DNA from: Tubiluchus corallicola
Taxonomy: Eukaryota > Priapulida > Priapulimorpha > Priapulimorphida > Tubiluchidae
Length of the DNA: 64,000 nt
NCBI GenBank assembly: GCA_030141605.1
Contig: JAQGDQ010002393.1
Span: forward strand, 64,001 to 128,000
Direction: 5' to 3'
Below the pieces are notes generated by a model. The model had not been told where the DNA came from. It made no database searches and was given only the letters and a program-made list of their open reading frames with translations. Every line of letters starts with the position of its first letter. Position 1 is the stretch's first letter. The translations under genes and the position numbers were made by a program. Positions 10,304 to 19,530 of the stretch are shown here, in pieces.

Positions 10304-12727
10304 ATGAGGCAACTAAAAATATTTATTCTATTACTACCATATGCTATAAGCAGTAGTATATATATATATGCAAAGACTCCTTCAAAAGAATATACATCTT
10401 ATACTTTTAATGATACCACGTTAATTATAAAAGCAGAGAAGGGAGAGTACACAATAGAGGCACTTACAAATAATATTATTAGAGTTTCTTATTCTAATGA
10501 TATATTTAATTCTGATGAACGACACAGTGTTGTATTAGCAGAAAAACAAAAAGTTCAACTACAAGAGAAAAAAAATCTTTTGCAGGTTTCTATAAAAGAG
10601 TTAAATGTAGAGATACAAAAAAACCCTATTTCAATATCTATTTTTAAGAATGAAGAAATATTGTTTCAAGAAGAGCAAGGTTTGTTTTTTAGAAAAGATA
10701 CAACAGGTTTTCGTTTTCTGCTCAACCCCAATGAGCAAATATATGGAGGAGGAGCAAGGGCAGTAGGTTCAAACCTGAAAAACCGTCATCTGAATTTATA
10801 TGGTAAGCCCAATTATGGTTATGGAATAGATGCAGAAAACTTAAACTATTCTATTCCTTTGCTTTTATCTTCTCGAAAATATATGGTACTTGTAGATAAC
10901 CCTGCAAAAGCCTATTTTAACATAGGGAAAAAAGAAAGCAACATATTAGAGTTTGGCACTACTGAAATATCAAATCTCACCTACTACATTATATTAGGAG
11001 AAAATTATTACGATATATTAGAAGCATACACACAACTAACAGGCCGTCAGCCCCTCCCTCCACGATGGGCATTAGGCAACCTACAATCAAGGTTTGGTTA
11101 CCAAACACAACAAGAGGTAGATAGCATTGTTACCCTAATGCAAGCAGAAGGTTTTCCTTTGGACGCTATTATCTTAGACCTGTATTGGTTTAGTGAAGAG
11201 ATGCAAAATGGTTATATGGGCAATTTAGATTGGGATAGAAAAAATTGGAATGACCCTGAAAAAATGATTGAAAACTTTAAGAACAAAGGAGTAAAAACCA
11301 TATTAGTAACCGAACCCTTTTTTACTCAAAAATCTAAGAACTTTGACTATCTATCTTCAAATCATTTATTAGCAAAATACCAAAATGGAGAAACCTATGT
11401 GATGGATTATTTTTATTTTGGCTCTGCAGGCTTAATCGATATATTCCAAGCTGATGCAAGAGATTGGTTTGGCGAGCAATACAACAAGCAGATACAGAAA
11501 GGAGTGGCTGGTTGGTGGGGAGACCTTGGTGAACCAGAAGTGCATCCAGAAGATATGTTGCACATAAATGGAACAGCCAACCAACTACACGGTGTATACG
11601 GTCATATGTGGTCAAAAATGTTATACGACAACTATACTAACAGTTATCCCAATGTGCGACTGTTTAATCTTCAAAGGGCAGGATTTGCAGGCACTCAAAA
11701 GTATTCTGTTTTTCCTTGGTCAGGAGATGTAGGGAGAACTTGGGAAGGTTTAGAAGCCCAAATTCCTGTGATGTTGCATTCTAGTATATCAGGAATGGCT
11801 TATATGCATTCGGATGCAGGAGGTTTTGCAGGAGGTCAAAAAGATTCAATACTATACACACGCTGGATGCAATTTGCCATTTTTACTCCTATATTTAGAC
11901 CTCATAGTGATCCTAATGCCCCCCCTGAGCCTGTTTTCTACGACAAAGAAACAAAACAAATAATAAAAAGTTTTATAGAGTTACGTTATCGGCTAATGCC
12001 CTATAACTATACATTGGCTTGGGAAAACACAACCAAAGGGAAACCTCTTGCAATACCTCTGTTTTTTGAACATCCTGATGACAAGAATGTTTCAAATGTT
12101 TATGATACCTACTATTGGGGTGAAAACTTTCTCGTATCTCCAGTTTTGAAAAACCAACAAGAGGCAAAAAAGATATATTTGCCAGAGGGGCAGTGGTATG
12201 ATTTTTGGACAGATAAGACATATAAAGGGCAACAATATATAGACAAAAAATTAGAGTTAGCAACTATTCCTATATTTATAAAAGCGGGGAGCATTATTCC
12301 TATGGTAGATAATTATACTACAACAGACAATTATACTACAGAAAAACTTGCTGTTCACTACTATCCTAGTACAGAAAAAACAATTTATACAATGTATAAT
12401 GATGACGGGGAAACCAAAGGTGCAGTAGAAAAAGGACTTTACGAATTATTAAATTTTACAGCTCAAGAAACAAAAAAAGACATAATCATAGAAGTAAATA
12501 GAAAAGAAGAAAAAGAATATAAAGGAAAACCCAAAGAACGTACTATAAAGTTAGAACTTCACAACATAAGGAAAACTCCAAATGAAATACGGATAGATAA
12601 AGTAGAAGTAATAACAAAAGAAGACATTGCAAATAAAAAGAAGCAGGTACAATGGCTTAAAGATGAAAAAAAGCTAATTGTTTCATTTGTCCACACAACA
12701 GATTCAAAAATAATAATTCAAAAATAA
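10304..12727 (+). CDS. GH31 alpha-glucosidase
   Basis: This exo-acting enzyme removes glucose from the non-reducing end of maltodextrins. It has 807 residues with an N-terminal hydrophobic signal (about 1-24). An N-terminal beta-sandwich holds the substrate-loop motif YGGGARAVG (about 148-156). The barrel follows with nucleophile Asp407 in WWGDLGEPE and probable acid/base Asp475 in SGDVGRTWEG; HSDAGGFAGG is also a GH31 hallmark. The C-terminal part (about 670-807) looks like a DUF5110-type beta domain and is Lys/Glu rich. It replaces the GH97 SusB of the classical sus locus. It starts 28 bases after the T9SS amylase and ends 30 bases before the next amylase. No lipobox is seen, so the periplasm is likely. 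Confidence 0.92.
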   Translation: MRQLKIFILLLPYAISSSIYIYAKTPSKEYTSYTFNDTTLIIKAEKGEYTIEALTNNIIRVSYSNDIFNSDERHSVVLAEKQKVQLQEKKNLLQVSIKELNVEIQKNPISISIFKNEEILFQEEQGLFFRKDTTGFRFLLNPNEQIYGGGARAVGSNLKNRHLNLYGKPNYGYGIDAENLNYSIPLLLSSRKYMVLVDNPAKAYFNIGKKESNILEFGTTEISNLTYYIILGENYYDILEAYTQLTGRQPLPPRWALGNLQSRFGYQTQQEVDSIVTLMQAEGFPLDAIILDLYWFSEEMQNGYMGNLDWDRKNWNDPEKMIENFKNKGVKTILVTEPFFTQKSKNFDYLSSNHLLAKYQNGETYVMDYFYFGSAGLIDIFQADARDWFGEQYNKQIQKGVAGWWGDLGEPEVHPEDMLHINGTANQLHGVYGHMWSKMLYDNYTNSYPNVRLFNLQRAGFAGTQKYSVFPWSGDVGRTWEGLEAQIPVMLHSSISGMAYMHSDAGGFAGGQKDSILYTRWMQFAIFTPIFRPHSDPNAPPEPVFYDKETKQIIKSFIELRYRLMPYNYTLAWENTTKGKPLAIPLFFEHPDDKNVSNVYDTYYWGENFLVSPVLKNQQEAKKIYLPEGQWYDFWTDKTYKGQQYIDKKLELATIPIFIKAGSIIPMVDNYTTTDNYTTEKLAVHYYPSTEKTIYTMYNDDGETKGAVEKGLYELLNFTAQETKKDIIIEVNRKEEKEYKGKPKERTIKLELHNIRKTPNEIRIDKVEVITKEDIANKKKQVQWLKDEKKLIVSFVHTTDSKIIIQK

Positions 12728-12757
12728 TATTTACTAATTTATTTATAAAAACAATCA

Positions 12758-14122
12758 ATGATGAAGAAATTTAATCAATTATTTTTCAGTATTCTTTTTT
12801 CTATTAGTTTGGTTCTTGTCTCTTGCGACTGCAAGCAGCCAAAAACCGAAGAGGACCCTTTGGCGTGGTACAATGATGCAGTCATATACGAGGTAAACCT
12901 AAGGCAATATACCCCAGAGGGAACATTAAAGGCTTTTCAAGAGCACCTGCCCCGACTTAAAAAACTTGGGGTTGAGATACTTTGGTTTATGCCCATACAA
13001 CCTATAAGCGAAGAAAATAGAAAAGGTACACTTGGAAGTTATTATGCTGTTAAAGATTATAAAGCAGTAAATTCTGAATTCGGCACTTTGGAAGATTTTA
13101 AAGAATTAGTGAACATAGCTCATAAAAATGGTATGAAGGTAATACTCGATTGGGTTGCCAATCACTCGGGCTGGGACAACATATGGGTAACTTCCCACCC
13201 TGATTTTTATACCAAAGATAGCGAAGGTAATAGCCCTATTGTGCCTTTTGATACTGACTGGGACGATACTGCAGAATTGAACTATGAAAATGAGAAGATG
13301 CAAGAAGCAATGATAGATGCTTTAAAATTCTGGGTTGCGGAGGTAGATATAGATGGTTACCGTTGCGATGTAGCAGGTAGAGTGCCTACTCCCTTTTGGG
13401 ACAAAGCATTCAAAGAGTTAAAAAAGATTAAACCTTCTTTGTTTCTCCTTGCAGAGGATGAGGCTAAGGACAACGGACTTGATACTGTATTTGATGCAAG
13501 CTATGGTTGGCACTTTCACCATATTACAAAAGAAGTACACAACGATGAAAAAGATATAAAAGAGATTAATGATTATATAACAGAACTATTAAAAACAAAT
13601 CCTGCCAATCACAGTAAAATGATGTTTACCACCAACCACGATGAAAATTCGTGGAGTGGAACAGTTTTTGACCGATATGGCGATGCACACAAAGCCTATG
13701 CAGTACTGATGTTTACTATCAACGGATTGCCGCTTATATATTCTGGACAAGAAGTAGGGTTAAACAAAAAATTAGAGTTCTTTGAAAAAGATGAAATTGA
13801 TTGGGAAGATGAAAACAACCTACACGATTTTTACACTCAACTTACATCTTTGAAAAAAGAAAATAAAGCCTTGTGGAACGCCAACTATGGAGGAGGATAT
13901 GAGCAGCTAAATATTACGACAAAAGCCCCCAAAGTATTAGCCTTCAAAAGAGAAAAAGAAGACAATGAAGTAATAGTAATAATAAACCTTGGAAAAGAAA
14001 AAGCAAAAGTAAATCTTGATGGAATAGAGGGTAACTATACAGAATATTTCACCAAACAACAACAAAATGTAAGTCAACCCATACAATTAGAAGAATATGA
14101 TTATGTAGTTTTAACAAAATAA
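12758..14122 (+). CDS. GH13 alpha-amylase lipoprotein
   Basis: This membrane-anchored amylase has 454 residues. Two ATG codons in tandem (12758, 12761) could each start it. The signal peptide ends in lipobox LVSC with Cys23, so the enzyme is lipidated; by analogy with SusG it may sit on the cell surface, though it lacks the extra binding modules of SusG. It is a compact GH13 barrel with region I DWVANH (131-136), region II GYRCD with nucleophile Asp204, region III LLAEDE with Glu233, and region IV TNHDENSW with Asp295. It is the last of four glucan hydrolases in a row, 30 bases after the GH31 gene. Precise specificity (endo-amylase or maltogenic) cannot be read from sequence. Confidence 0.9.
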   Translation: MMKKFNQLFFSILFSISLVLVSCDCKQPKTEEDPLAWYNDAVIYEVNLRQYTPEGTLKAFQEHLPRLKKLGVEILWFMPIQPISEENRKGTLGSYYAVKDYKAVNSEFGTLEDFKELVNIAHKNGMKVILDWVANHSGWDNIWVTSHPDFYTKDSEGNSPIVPFDTDWDDTAELNYENEKMQEAMIDALKFWVAEVDIDGYRCDVAGRVPTPFWDKAFKELKKIKPSLFLLAEDEAKDNGLDTVFDASYGWHFHHITKEVHNDEKDIKEINDYITELLKTNPANHSKMMFTTNHDENSWSGTVFDRYGDAHKAYAVLMFTINGLPLIYSGQEVGLNKKLEFFEKDEIDWEDENNLHDFYTQLTSLKKENKALWNANYGGGYEQLNITTKAPKVLAFKREKEDNEVIVIINLGKEKAKVNLDGIEGNYTEYFTKQQQNVSQPIQLEEYDYVVLTK

Positions 14123-14137
14123 AAAAACAACTATATC

Positions 14138-14165
14138 ATTGGCAACACATTAGCAATTGGCAGCA
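14138..14165 (+). repeat. short direct repeat upstream of the symporter gene
   Basis: ATTGGCAACA (14138-14147) and ATTGGCAGCA (14156-14165) repeat with an 18-base period in the 179-base gap between the amylase and symporter genes. It could be a regulator site or chance. I see no convincing promoter or terminator in the rest of the gap. Confidence 0.3.
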
Positions 14166-14301
14166 AGCAAGGAATTATATCTATAAAAGTGGGTGCTTTT
14201 GCGATAATAAAATTCGGAAATAAACAATACTGTCTGTGCTGTTCTTACCCAATTGTCAATTATTATTTTGTTTTTCTAAGTTCAATATTTAATAAATAAC
14301 A

Positions 14302-15810
14302 ATGAGAAAGAAACCTCAATTATCGTTTTGGCAAATTTGGAATATGAGTTTTGGATTTCTTGGAATCCAATTTGGCTTTGCCTTGCAAAATGCTAACGTA
14401 AGCAGAATATTTGAAACACTTGGAGCTAATGTAGAAGATATTCCCATACTATGGATAGCTGCACCTGTTACAGGGCTTTTGATTCAGCCTATTATTGGTT
14501 ATCTAAGTGATAAAACTTGGAATAGGCTTGGCCGAAGAAGACCTTTTTTTCTTGTAGGGGCAATATTAGCAACTATCTCTCTTTTTGTGATGCCTAATTC
14601 TCCTGTGCTGTGGGTAGCAGCAGGAATGTTGTGGATAATGGATGCGTCTATTAATATATCTATGGAGCCATTTAGAGCCTTTGTGGGCGATATGTTATCT
14701 GAAAAACAAAGAACCTTAGGGTTTGCAATGCAAAGTTTTTTCATTGGCATTGGGGCAGTAGTAGCATCAGCGTTGCCTTATATTTTTACCAATTGGCTAG
14801 GTATATCTAATATAGCAACAGGAGACACTCTTATACCCCCATCCGTTAAATTTTCATTTTACATAGGGGGAGCTGTGTTTTTATTAGCAGTTTTATGGAC
14901 AATTATCTCCACCAAAGAATACTCTCCCGAAGAGTTAGAAGAATTTGAGAAAGCTGAAAATAATAATGATAACAAAGCAAGAAATACAGCAATTAGTCAA
15001 AACAAAATAGCCCACACCAGTTTTTTTAAGAGAGGAGGTATCTGGTTTTCTATAGGTGTATTGCTCAATTTTATTGTATATTATCTGTCATTAGAGAAAG
15101 AACTATATGTACTAAGTGGAGGTGTTACCTTTTTTGGTGCAATACTTCTAATTTGCGGTTTAATGACTAAAAAGGGAAAGAGCGACAATGGTTTGTTAGA
15201 GATAATAACAGACTTGTTACAAATGCCCAAAACAATGATTCAATTGTCTGTTGTTCAGTTTTTTTCTTGGCTAGCCCTATTCTCAATGTGGATTTATACA
15301 ACCAACGCCGTTACTACCCATATTTACCATGCTTCTGACACATCGTCAGCCTTGTATAATGATGGTGCTGACTGGGTAGGAGTTTTATTTGGAATATACA
15401 ATGGGTTTGCCGCAGTGGTAGCTTTCTTACTTCCTCAGCTTGCAAAACTTACTAATAAAAGAGTAACCCATTCTATTGCTCTCGTTTGTGGAGGTGTAGG
15501 CTTAGCATCCATTTATTTTATACAGTCGCCTCAAATTTTAATAATATCTATGCTGGGAATAGGCGTTGCTTGGGCAAGTATTCTTTCTATGCCATATTCT
15601 ATACTTTCGAATGTATTGCCATCTAATAAGATGGGAATCTATATGGGAATCTTTAACTTTTTTATTGTAATACCACAAATATTGGCTGCTACAATTTTAG
15701 GATTTATCACCAAGAATTTGTTTGGTGGGCAAGCTGTATTTACTCTTATGTTAGGTGGTGGAACTATGTTAATAGCATCAATTGTTGTTTTGTTTGTTGA
15801 TGAAAAATAA
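14302..15810 (+). CDS. MFS/GPH-type maltose:cation symporter
   Basis: This inner-membrane transporter of 502 residues carries about 12 hydrophobic segments and belongs to the SLC45/sucrose-proton symporter branch of MFS. The cytoplasmic loop between TM2 and TM3 has SDKTWNRLGRRRPF, the characteristic RxGRRRP signature of that branch. A longer charged loop lies at about residues 212-240. It heads the cytoplasmic part of the pathway: pgmB and the maltose phosphorylase follow on the same strand after 63 and 13 bases. This context makes maltose (or short maltodextrins) the likely substrate, carried from periplasm to cytoplasm. Confidence 0.9.
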   Translation: MRKKPQLSFWQIWNMSFGFLGIQFGFALQNANVSRIFETLGANVEDIPILWIAAPVTGLLIQPIIGYLSDKTWNRLGRRRPFFLVGAILATISLFVMPNSPVLWVAAGMLWIMDASINISMEPFRAFVGDMLSEKQRTLGFAMQSFFIGIGAVVASALPYIFTNWLGISNIATGDTLIPPSVKFSFYIGGAVFLLAVLWTIISTKEYSPEELEEFEKAENNNDNKARNTAISQNKIAHTSFFKRGGIWFSIGVLLNFIVYYLSLEKELYVLSGGVTFFGAILLICGLMTKKGKSDNGLLEIITDLLQMPKTMIQLSVVQFFSWLALFSMWIYTTNAVTTHIYHASDTSSALYNDGADWVGVLFGIYNGFAAVVAFLLPQLAKLTNKRVTHSIALVCGGVGLASIYFIQSPQILIISMLGIGVAWASILSMPYSILSNVLPSNKMGIYMGIFNFFIVIPQILAATILGFITKNLFGGQAVFTLMLGGGTMLIASIVVLFVDEK

Positions 15811-15873
15811 ATTCTTTTAAATTTATCTATTTTCGCATCAAATTTAGTTATGGATATTTAACAGATATTATAA

Positions 15874-16533
15874 ATGAAAAAAATAGAATGTTGTATTTTT
15901 GATTTGGATGGAGTTATTATAGACACGGCAAAATTCCATTTCTTATCTTGGAAAAAATTAACCAAACAACTTAACATCGATTTTACAGAAAAGGACAATG
16001 AAAGGCTAAAAGGTGTTTCAAGGACGAGGTCATTAGAAATTATATTAGAAATAGGAAATAAAAGCCTTGATGAAAAAACAAAAGCAAATCTGGCAGAAAA
16101 GAAAAACAAATGGTATCTAGAATATATTACTCAACTAACCCCTAGAGATGTTCTTCCTAGGGTCAAAGAATTTATGACGGAACTAAAAGAGAATGATGTG
16201 AAAATTGCTCTTGGCTCTGCCAGTAAAAACGCTAAGTTGGTATTAGAGAAAATAAAGTTGAGTGATTATTTTGACGCTATCGTAGATGGCAACCGTGTTA
16301 AAAACCCAAAACCCAATCCAGAAGTTTTTACAAAAGGGGCAGATGAGCTCACTATTCCTTATGAAAACTGCATAGTATTTGAGGATGCACAAGCAGGCAT
16401 TAAAGCAGCTCTTAATGCAGGAATGAAAGTAGTAGGAGTAGGGAAGGAGGAAAGTTTAGAACAAGCTGATTATATTATAGATGGGTTTAAAAATATATGT
16501 TTTAAAACTTTACAAACTGTATTTGTGAAATAA
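15874..16533 (+). CDS. pgmB: beta-phosphoglucomutase
   Basis: It converts beta-glucose 1-phosphate from maltose phosphorylase into glucose 6-phosphate in the cytoplasm. It is a HAD-superfamily enzyme of 219 residues with the nucleophile motif FDLDGVIIDT (Asp10 and Asp12), a helical cap domain from about residue 15, the Ser motif LGSASKN (about 112-118), PKPNPEVF (about 148-155) and VFEDAQAGIKAA (about 169-180) for metal binding. The cap residues DTAKFHFLSWKKL fit PgmB rather than a general phosphatase. It lies 13 bases before the GH65 phosphorylase whose product it uses, the strongest contextual support. Confidence 0.94.
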   Translation: MKKIECCIFDLDGVIIDTAKFHFLSWKKLTKQLNIDFTEKDNERLKGVSRTRSLEIILEIGNKSLDEKTKANLAEKKNKWYLEYITQLTPRDVLPRVKEFMTELKENDVKIALGSASKNAKLVLEKIKLSDYFDAIVDGNRVKNPKPNPEVFTKGADELTIPYENCIVFEDAQAGIKAALNAGMKVVGVGKEESLEQADYIIDGFKNICFKTLQTVFVK

Positions 16534-16546
16534 AGAAGTTTGCACA

Positions 16547-18856
16547 ATGAATAATAAGTATCTACAAATAAGCGAATGGAAGATAATAGAAAAAGATTTT
16601 AATCCCAAAAACAATAGAGCGTCAGAAAGCCTATTTAGTATAGGCAATGGCAAAATGGGACAGAGAGCCAATTTTGAGGAGTATTATAGTGGAGATACGC
16701 TACAAGGGAATTACATTGCAGGGATATACTACCCGGATAAAACCCGAGTAGGATGGTGGAAAAATGGCTATCCCGAATATTTTGCTAAGGTTTTGAACTC
16801 TTTCAACTGGATAGGAATAGATGTGAAAATAGAGGGAGAACTGTTAGACCTTGCAAAATGCAAGGTATCTGATTTTTGCAGGGTGTTAGATATGAAGGAA
16901 GGATATTTGCAGCGTAGTTTTACAATTGAGACAAACACAGGCAAAAAACTTAAAATCGAAGCTCAAAGGTTTCTAAGTATGAAAGATGATGAAATAGGGG
17001 CTGTAAAATATACTATAATACCCCTGAATTTCACAGCCAAAGCAGAAGTAACTCTCTACTTAGATATAGATGTAATGAATGAAGATTCTAATTATGGCGA
17101 AAAATTTTGGGAAGAAATAAATAAAAACAACAACGATAGAGAAGCATTTATTACTGCGAGAACGAAAAAAACAGAGTTTTACGCTACTGCTGCTATGGGT
17201 TTTGAAATAACTCAAAATAGTAGTCCAATACAAAAACAAACCCAAAAAACAGAAAGAGAAAAATATATTGCCCAAACAGTTGAAATAGATTTAAAAATAG
17301 AGGAAGAAACTACTGTTTATAAATACGTATCTATAATATCATCATTATACTATTCGCAAACCGAACTATCTGCCAAAGCCATTGAAAATGTAAAAAAAGC
17401 ACAAGAAAAATCGTATAATGCTCTTTTGCAAGAGCATACTCAAATATGGGCAGAAATATGGCAAAAAAGTGATATAACTATTGAAGGAGATACCTCGGCA
17501 CAACAGGCTATAAGATTCAATATATTCCAACTCAATCAAACCTATACAGGTAAGGACCCACGACTTAATATAGGTCCTAAGGGTTTTACTGGTGAGAAGT
17601 ATGGCGGCAGTACCTACTGGGATACTGAGGCATATTGTTTGCCGTTTTACCTTAACACTGCGGATATTTCAGTTGCTAGAAACTTATTGCTTTATCGCTA
17701 CAAGCATCTTGAAAAAGCCATTGAAAATGGAAAGAAATTAGGGTTTTACAATGGAGCTGCTTTATATCCAATGGTTACAATGAACGGAGAGGAGTGCCAT
17801 AATGAATGGGAGATAACTTTTGAAGAAATACATCGCAATGGTGCTATTGCTTATGCTATATACAATTATGTAAATCATACAGGCGATAAGGATTATCTTA
17901 CAGATTATGGATTGGAGGTTCTTATAGCCATTTCAAGGTTTTGGAAACAACGGATAACTTTCTCGCAAGCAAAGAATAAATATGTAATGCTTGGAGTAAC
18001 AGGTCCCAATGAGTATGAGAATAACGTAGATAATAATTGGTATACCAATACTATCGCTATATGGACAATGCAGTACACTCTGCAAGTGGTAAAGCAAGTA
18101 AAAGAAAAAGCCTTAGAAAAATACAAGCACTTAGAACAGAAACTAAATTTTAAGGAACAAGAAGAAACCACACATTGGCAAGACATTATAGACAATATGT
18201 ACTACCCGTATGACGAGAAAAATAAAATATTTCTTCAACAGGACGGTTTCGAAAACAAAGAACAAATAACAATAAAAGATTTAGACCCTAAGCAGTGTCC
18301 CATCAATCAACATTGGTCTTGGGACAGAATCTTGCGTTCTCCCTTTATAAAACAAGCAGATGTTCTACAAGGTATTTACTTTTTTGAGGATAGGTTTGAT
18401 ATTGAGACTATTGAACGTCATTTTGATTTTTATGAGCCTTTTACCGTTCACGAATCTTCCTTATCTCCTTGCATACACTCGATATTAGCCTCTAAGATAG
18501 GCAATATAGATAAAGCCTATGAGCTTTATCTACGAACGGCAAGGTTGGATTTAGACGATTATAACAACGAAGTAGCAGAAGGATGTCATACTACAAGTAT
18601 GGCAGGAACGTGGCTTTCCATTGTTGAAGGTTTTGCTGGTTTAAGAGTTAGAAACAATATCTTAAAACTAAATCCTCAAATACCCAAGCAATGGAAAAGC
18701 TATTCTTTTAATATTATTTTTAGAAATGTTAATTTCACAATAAAAGTGGAGCAAGGAAAGGTGCAAGTATTAAAAGATACAAACGAAGCTGTAACTATAA
18801 TGATTTTTGAGAAAGAATTTATAGTAGAAAAGAAATTGGAGATAGATTGCGAATAA
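16547..18856 (+). CDS. mapA: GH65 maltose phosphorylase
   Basis: This cytoplasmic enzyme splits maltose with phosphate into glucose and beta-glucose 1-phosphate. It has 769 residues, normal for GH65. The N-terminal beta-sandwich starts with SLFSIGNGKMGQRANFEE (about 29-46). The (alpha/alpha)6 barrel holds GSTYWDTEAY (about 361-370) and VTGPNEYENNVDNNWYTN with predicted general acid Glu489, matching Glu487 of the Lactobacillus brevis enzyme. HESSLSPCIHS and the C-terminal beta domain follow. It probably forms an operon with pgmB and the symporter. Kojibiose or trehalose phosphorylases belong to the same family, but the surrounding maltodextrin genes favour maltose. Confidence 0.93.
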   Translation: MNNKYLQISEWKIIEKDFNPKNNRASESLFSIGNGKMGQRANFEEYYSGDTLQGNYIAGIYYPDKTRVGWWKNGYPEYFAKVLNSFNWIGIDVKIEGELLDLAKCKVSDFCRVLDMKEGYLQRSFTIETNTGKKLKIEAQRFLSMKDDEIGAVKYTIIPLNFTAKAEVTLYLDIDVMNEDSNYGEKFWEEINKNNNDREAFITARTKKTEFYATAAMGFEITQNSSPIQKQTQKTEREKYIAQTVEIDLKIEEETTVYKYVSIISSLYYSQTELSAKAIENVKKAQEKSYNALLQEHTQIWAEIWQKSDITIEGDTSAQQAIRFNIFQLNQTYTGKDPRLNIGPKGFTGEKYGGSTYWDTEAYCLPFYLNTADISVARNLLLYRYKHLEKAIENGKKLGFYNGAALYPMVTMNGEECHNEWEITFEEIHRNGAIAYAIYNYVNHTGDKDYLTDYGLEVLIAISRFWKQRITFSQAKNKYVMLGVTGPNEYENNVDNNWYTNTIAIWTMQYTLQVVKQVKEKALEKYKHLEQKLNFKEQEETTHWQDIIDNMYYPYDEKNKIFLQQDGFENKEQITIKDLDPKQCPINQHWSWDRILRSPFIKQADVLQGIYFFEDRFDIETIERHFDFYEPFTVHESSLSPCIHSILASKIGNIDKAYELYLRTARLDLDDYNNEVAEGCHTTSMAGTWLSIVEGFAGLRVRNNILKLNPQIPKQWKSYSFNIIFRNVNFTIKVEQGKVQVLKDTNEAVTIMIFEKEFIVEKKLEIDCE

Positions 18857-19099
18857 GTTGCAGTTTCAGCAATGTTAGGTTTTGTCATAAAAAAACAAAA
18901 AAGGATACTCATCTTTTGCTAAATTTCACTATGCTAACACCTCCTTAAAGAGCGGTGCAGTAGAAGGCCATAATGTAAAGGTTTTAGCCCTAGCAAGTTC
19001 AAGGCTAAATCCATAAAGTATTAGTTTTCTCTGCCCTGAAAAACAGAGTTAATCAAAACTTGTTACGAGGGAGTAATTACCAAAATTTTTCTTTTATTA
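18857..19099. other. intergenic region with an unrecognised, locally more GC-rich element
   Basis: Between mapA and the blaI-like promoter no intact gene is seen. A stretch at about 18935-19060 is less AT-rich than ordinary spacers. It carries two inverted repeats: TTTAGCC/GGCTAAA around 18983-19009 and CTCTG/CAGAG around 19030-19050. Both strands have short open frames through it: plus 18891-19013 (41 codons, containing EGHNVKVLALASSRLNP, then TAA), and minus about 18927-19012 (28 codons, containing FTLWPSTAPLFKEVLA, then TAG). Neither is recognised or has a convincing start. It may be a gene relic or a mobile repeat. Confidence 0.4.
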
Positions 19100-19131
19100 T
19101 TTGTTAAATAGAAAAGCATGCTCTATATTTG
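19100..19131 (+). promoter_or_regulatory. Bacteroidota-type promoter of the blaI-like gene
   Basis: TTTG (19100-19103) and TATATTTG (19124-19131) are separated by 20 bases, a near-perfect match to the Bacteroidota TTG/TAnnTTTG consensus, ending 27 bases before the GTG start at 19159. Members of the BlaI family usually repress their own promoter, so the operator is probably here. Confidence 0.75.
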
Positions 19132-19158
19132 TAGAACGAAAACTAAAAAAATAGAGAT

Positions 19159-19530
19159 GTGATTCTAACAAATGCAGAAGAAAAGGTAATGAAATATTTA
19201 TGGAAACTTGAAAAAGCATTCTTTAAGGATTTAATCAAGCAGTTTCCAGAACCAAGACCTGCAACAACAACCTTAAACACATTGCTAAAACGATTGATTG
19301 ACAAGGGGGCTGTAGACTACAAACTATATGGAAATAGCCGTGAATATTTTCCATTGATAGAGAAGAGTAAATATTTTTCAACACATATAAACGGATTGAT
19401 AAAAAACTTCTTTAATAATTCTACTTCTCAATTTGCTTCTTTTTTTGCAAAGGAGACAAACTTTACAGAGCAAGAACTAAAAGAATTGAGAGAGATAGTT
19501 GATAATGAATTAAAAATTAAAAACAAATGA
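19159..19530 (+). CDS. BlaI/MecI-family transcriptional repressor
   Basis: This DNA-binding repressor of 123 residues has an N-terminal winged helix. The start MILTNAEEKVMKYLWKLEKA and the helix-turn-helix region PRPATTTLNTLLKRLIDKGAV fit the BlaI/MecI/CopY family; the C-terminal helices would dimerise. The start is GTG at 19159: an in-frame stop lies just upstream, and this start restores the usual N-terminus. Its end overlaps the next gene by 4 bases (ATGA), so the repressor and the M56 protein are translationally coupled, the classic BlaI-BlaR1 arrangement. Here it need not concern beta-lactams; Bacteroidota carry many such pairs with unknown signals. Confidence 0.9.
   Translation: MILTNAEEKVMKYLWKLEKAFFKDLIKQFPEPRPATTTLNTLLKRLIDKGAVDYKLYGNSREYFPLIEKSKYFSTHINGLIKNFFNNSTSQFASFFAKETNFTEQELKELREIVDNELKIKNK

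Noticed and set aside
18975-19016. tRNA-like GTTCAAGGC resembling a T loop
   Set aside because: The flanking bases do not form a T stem, and no acceptor or anticodon stem can be drawn around it.
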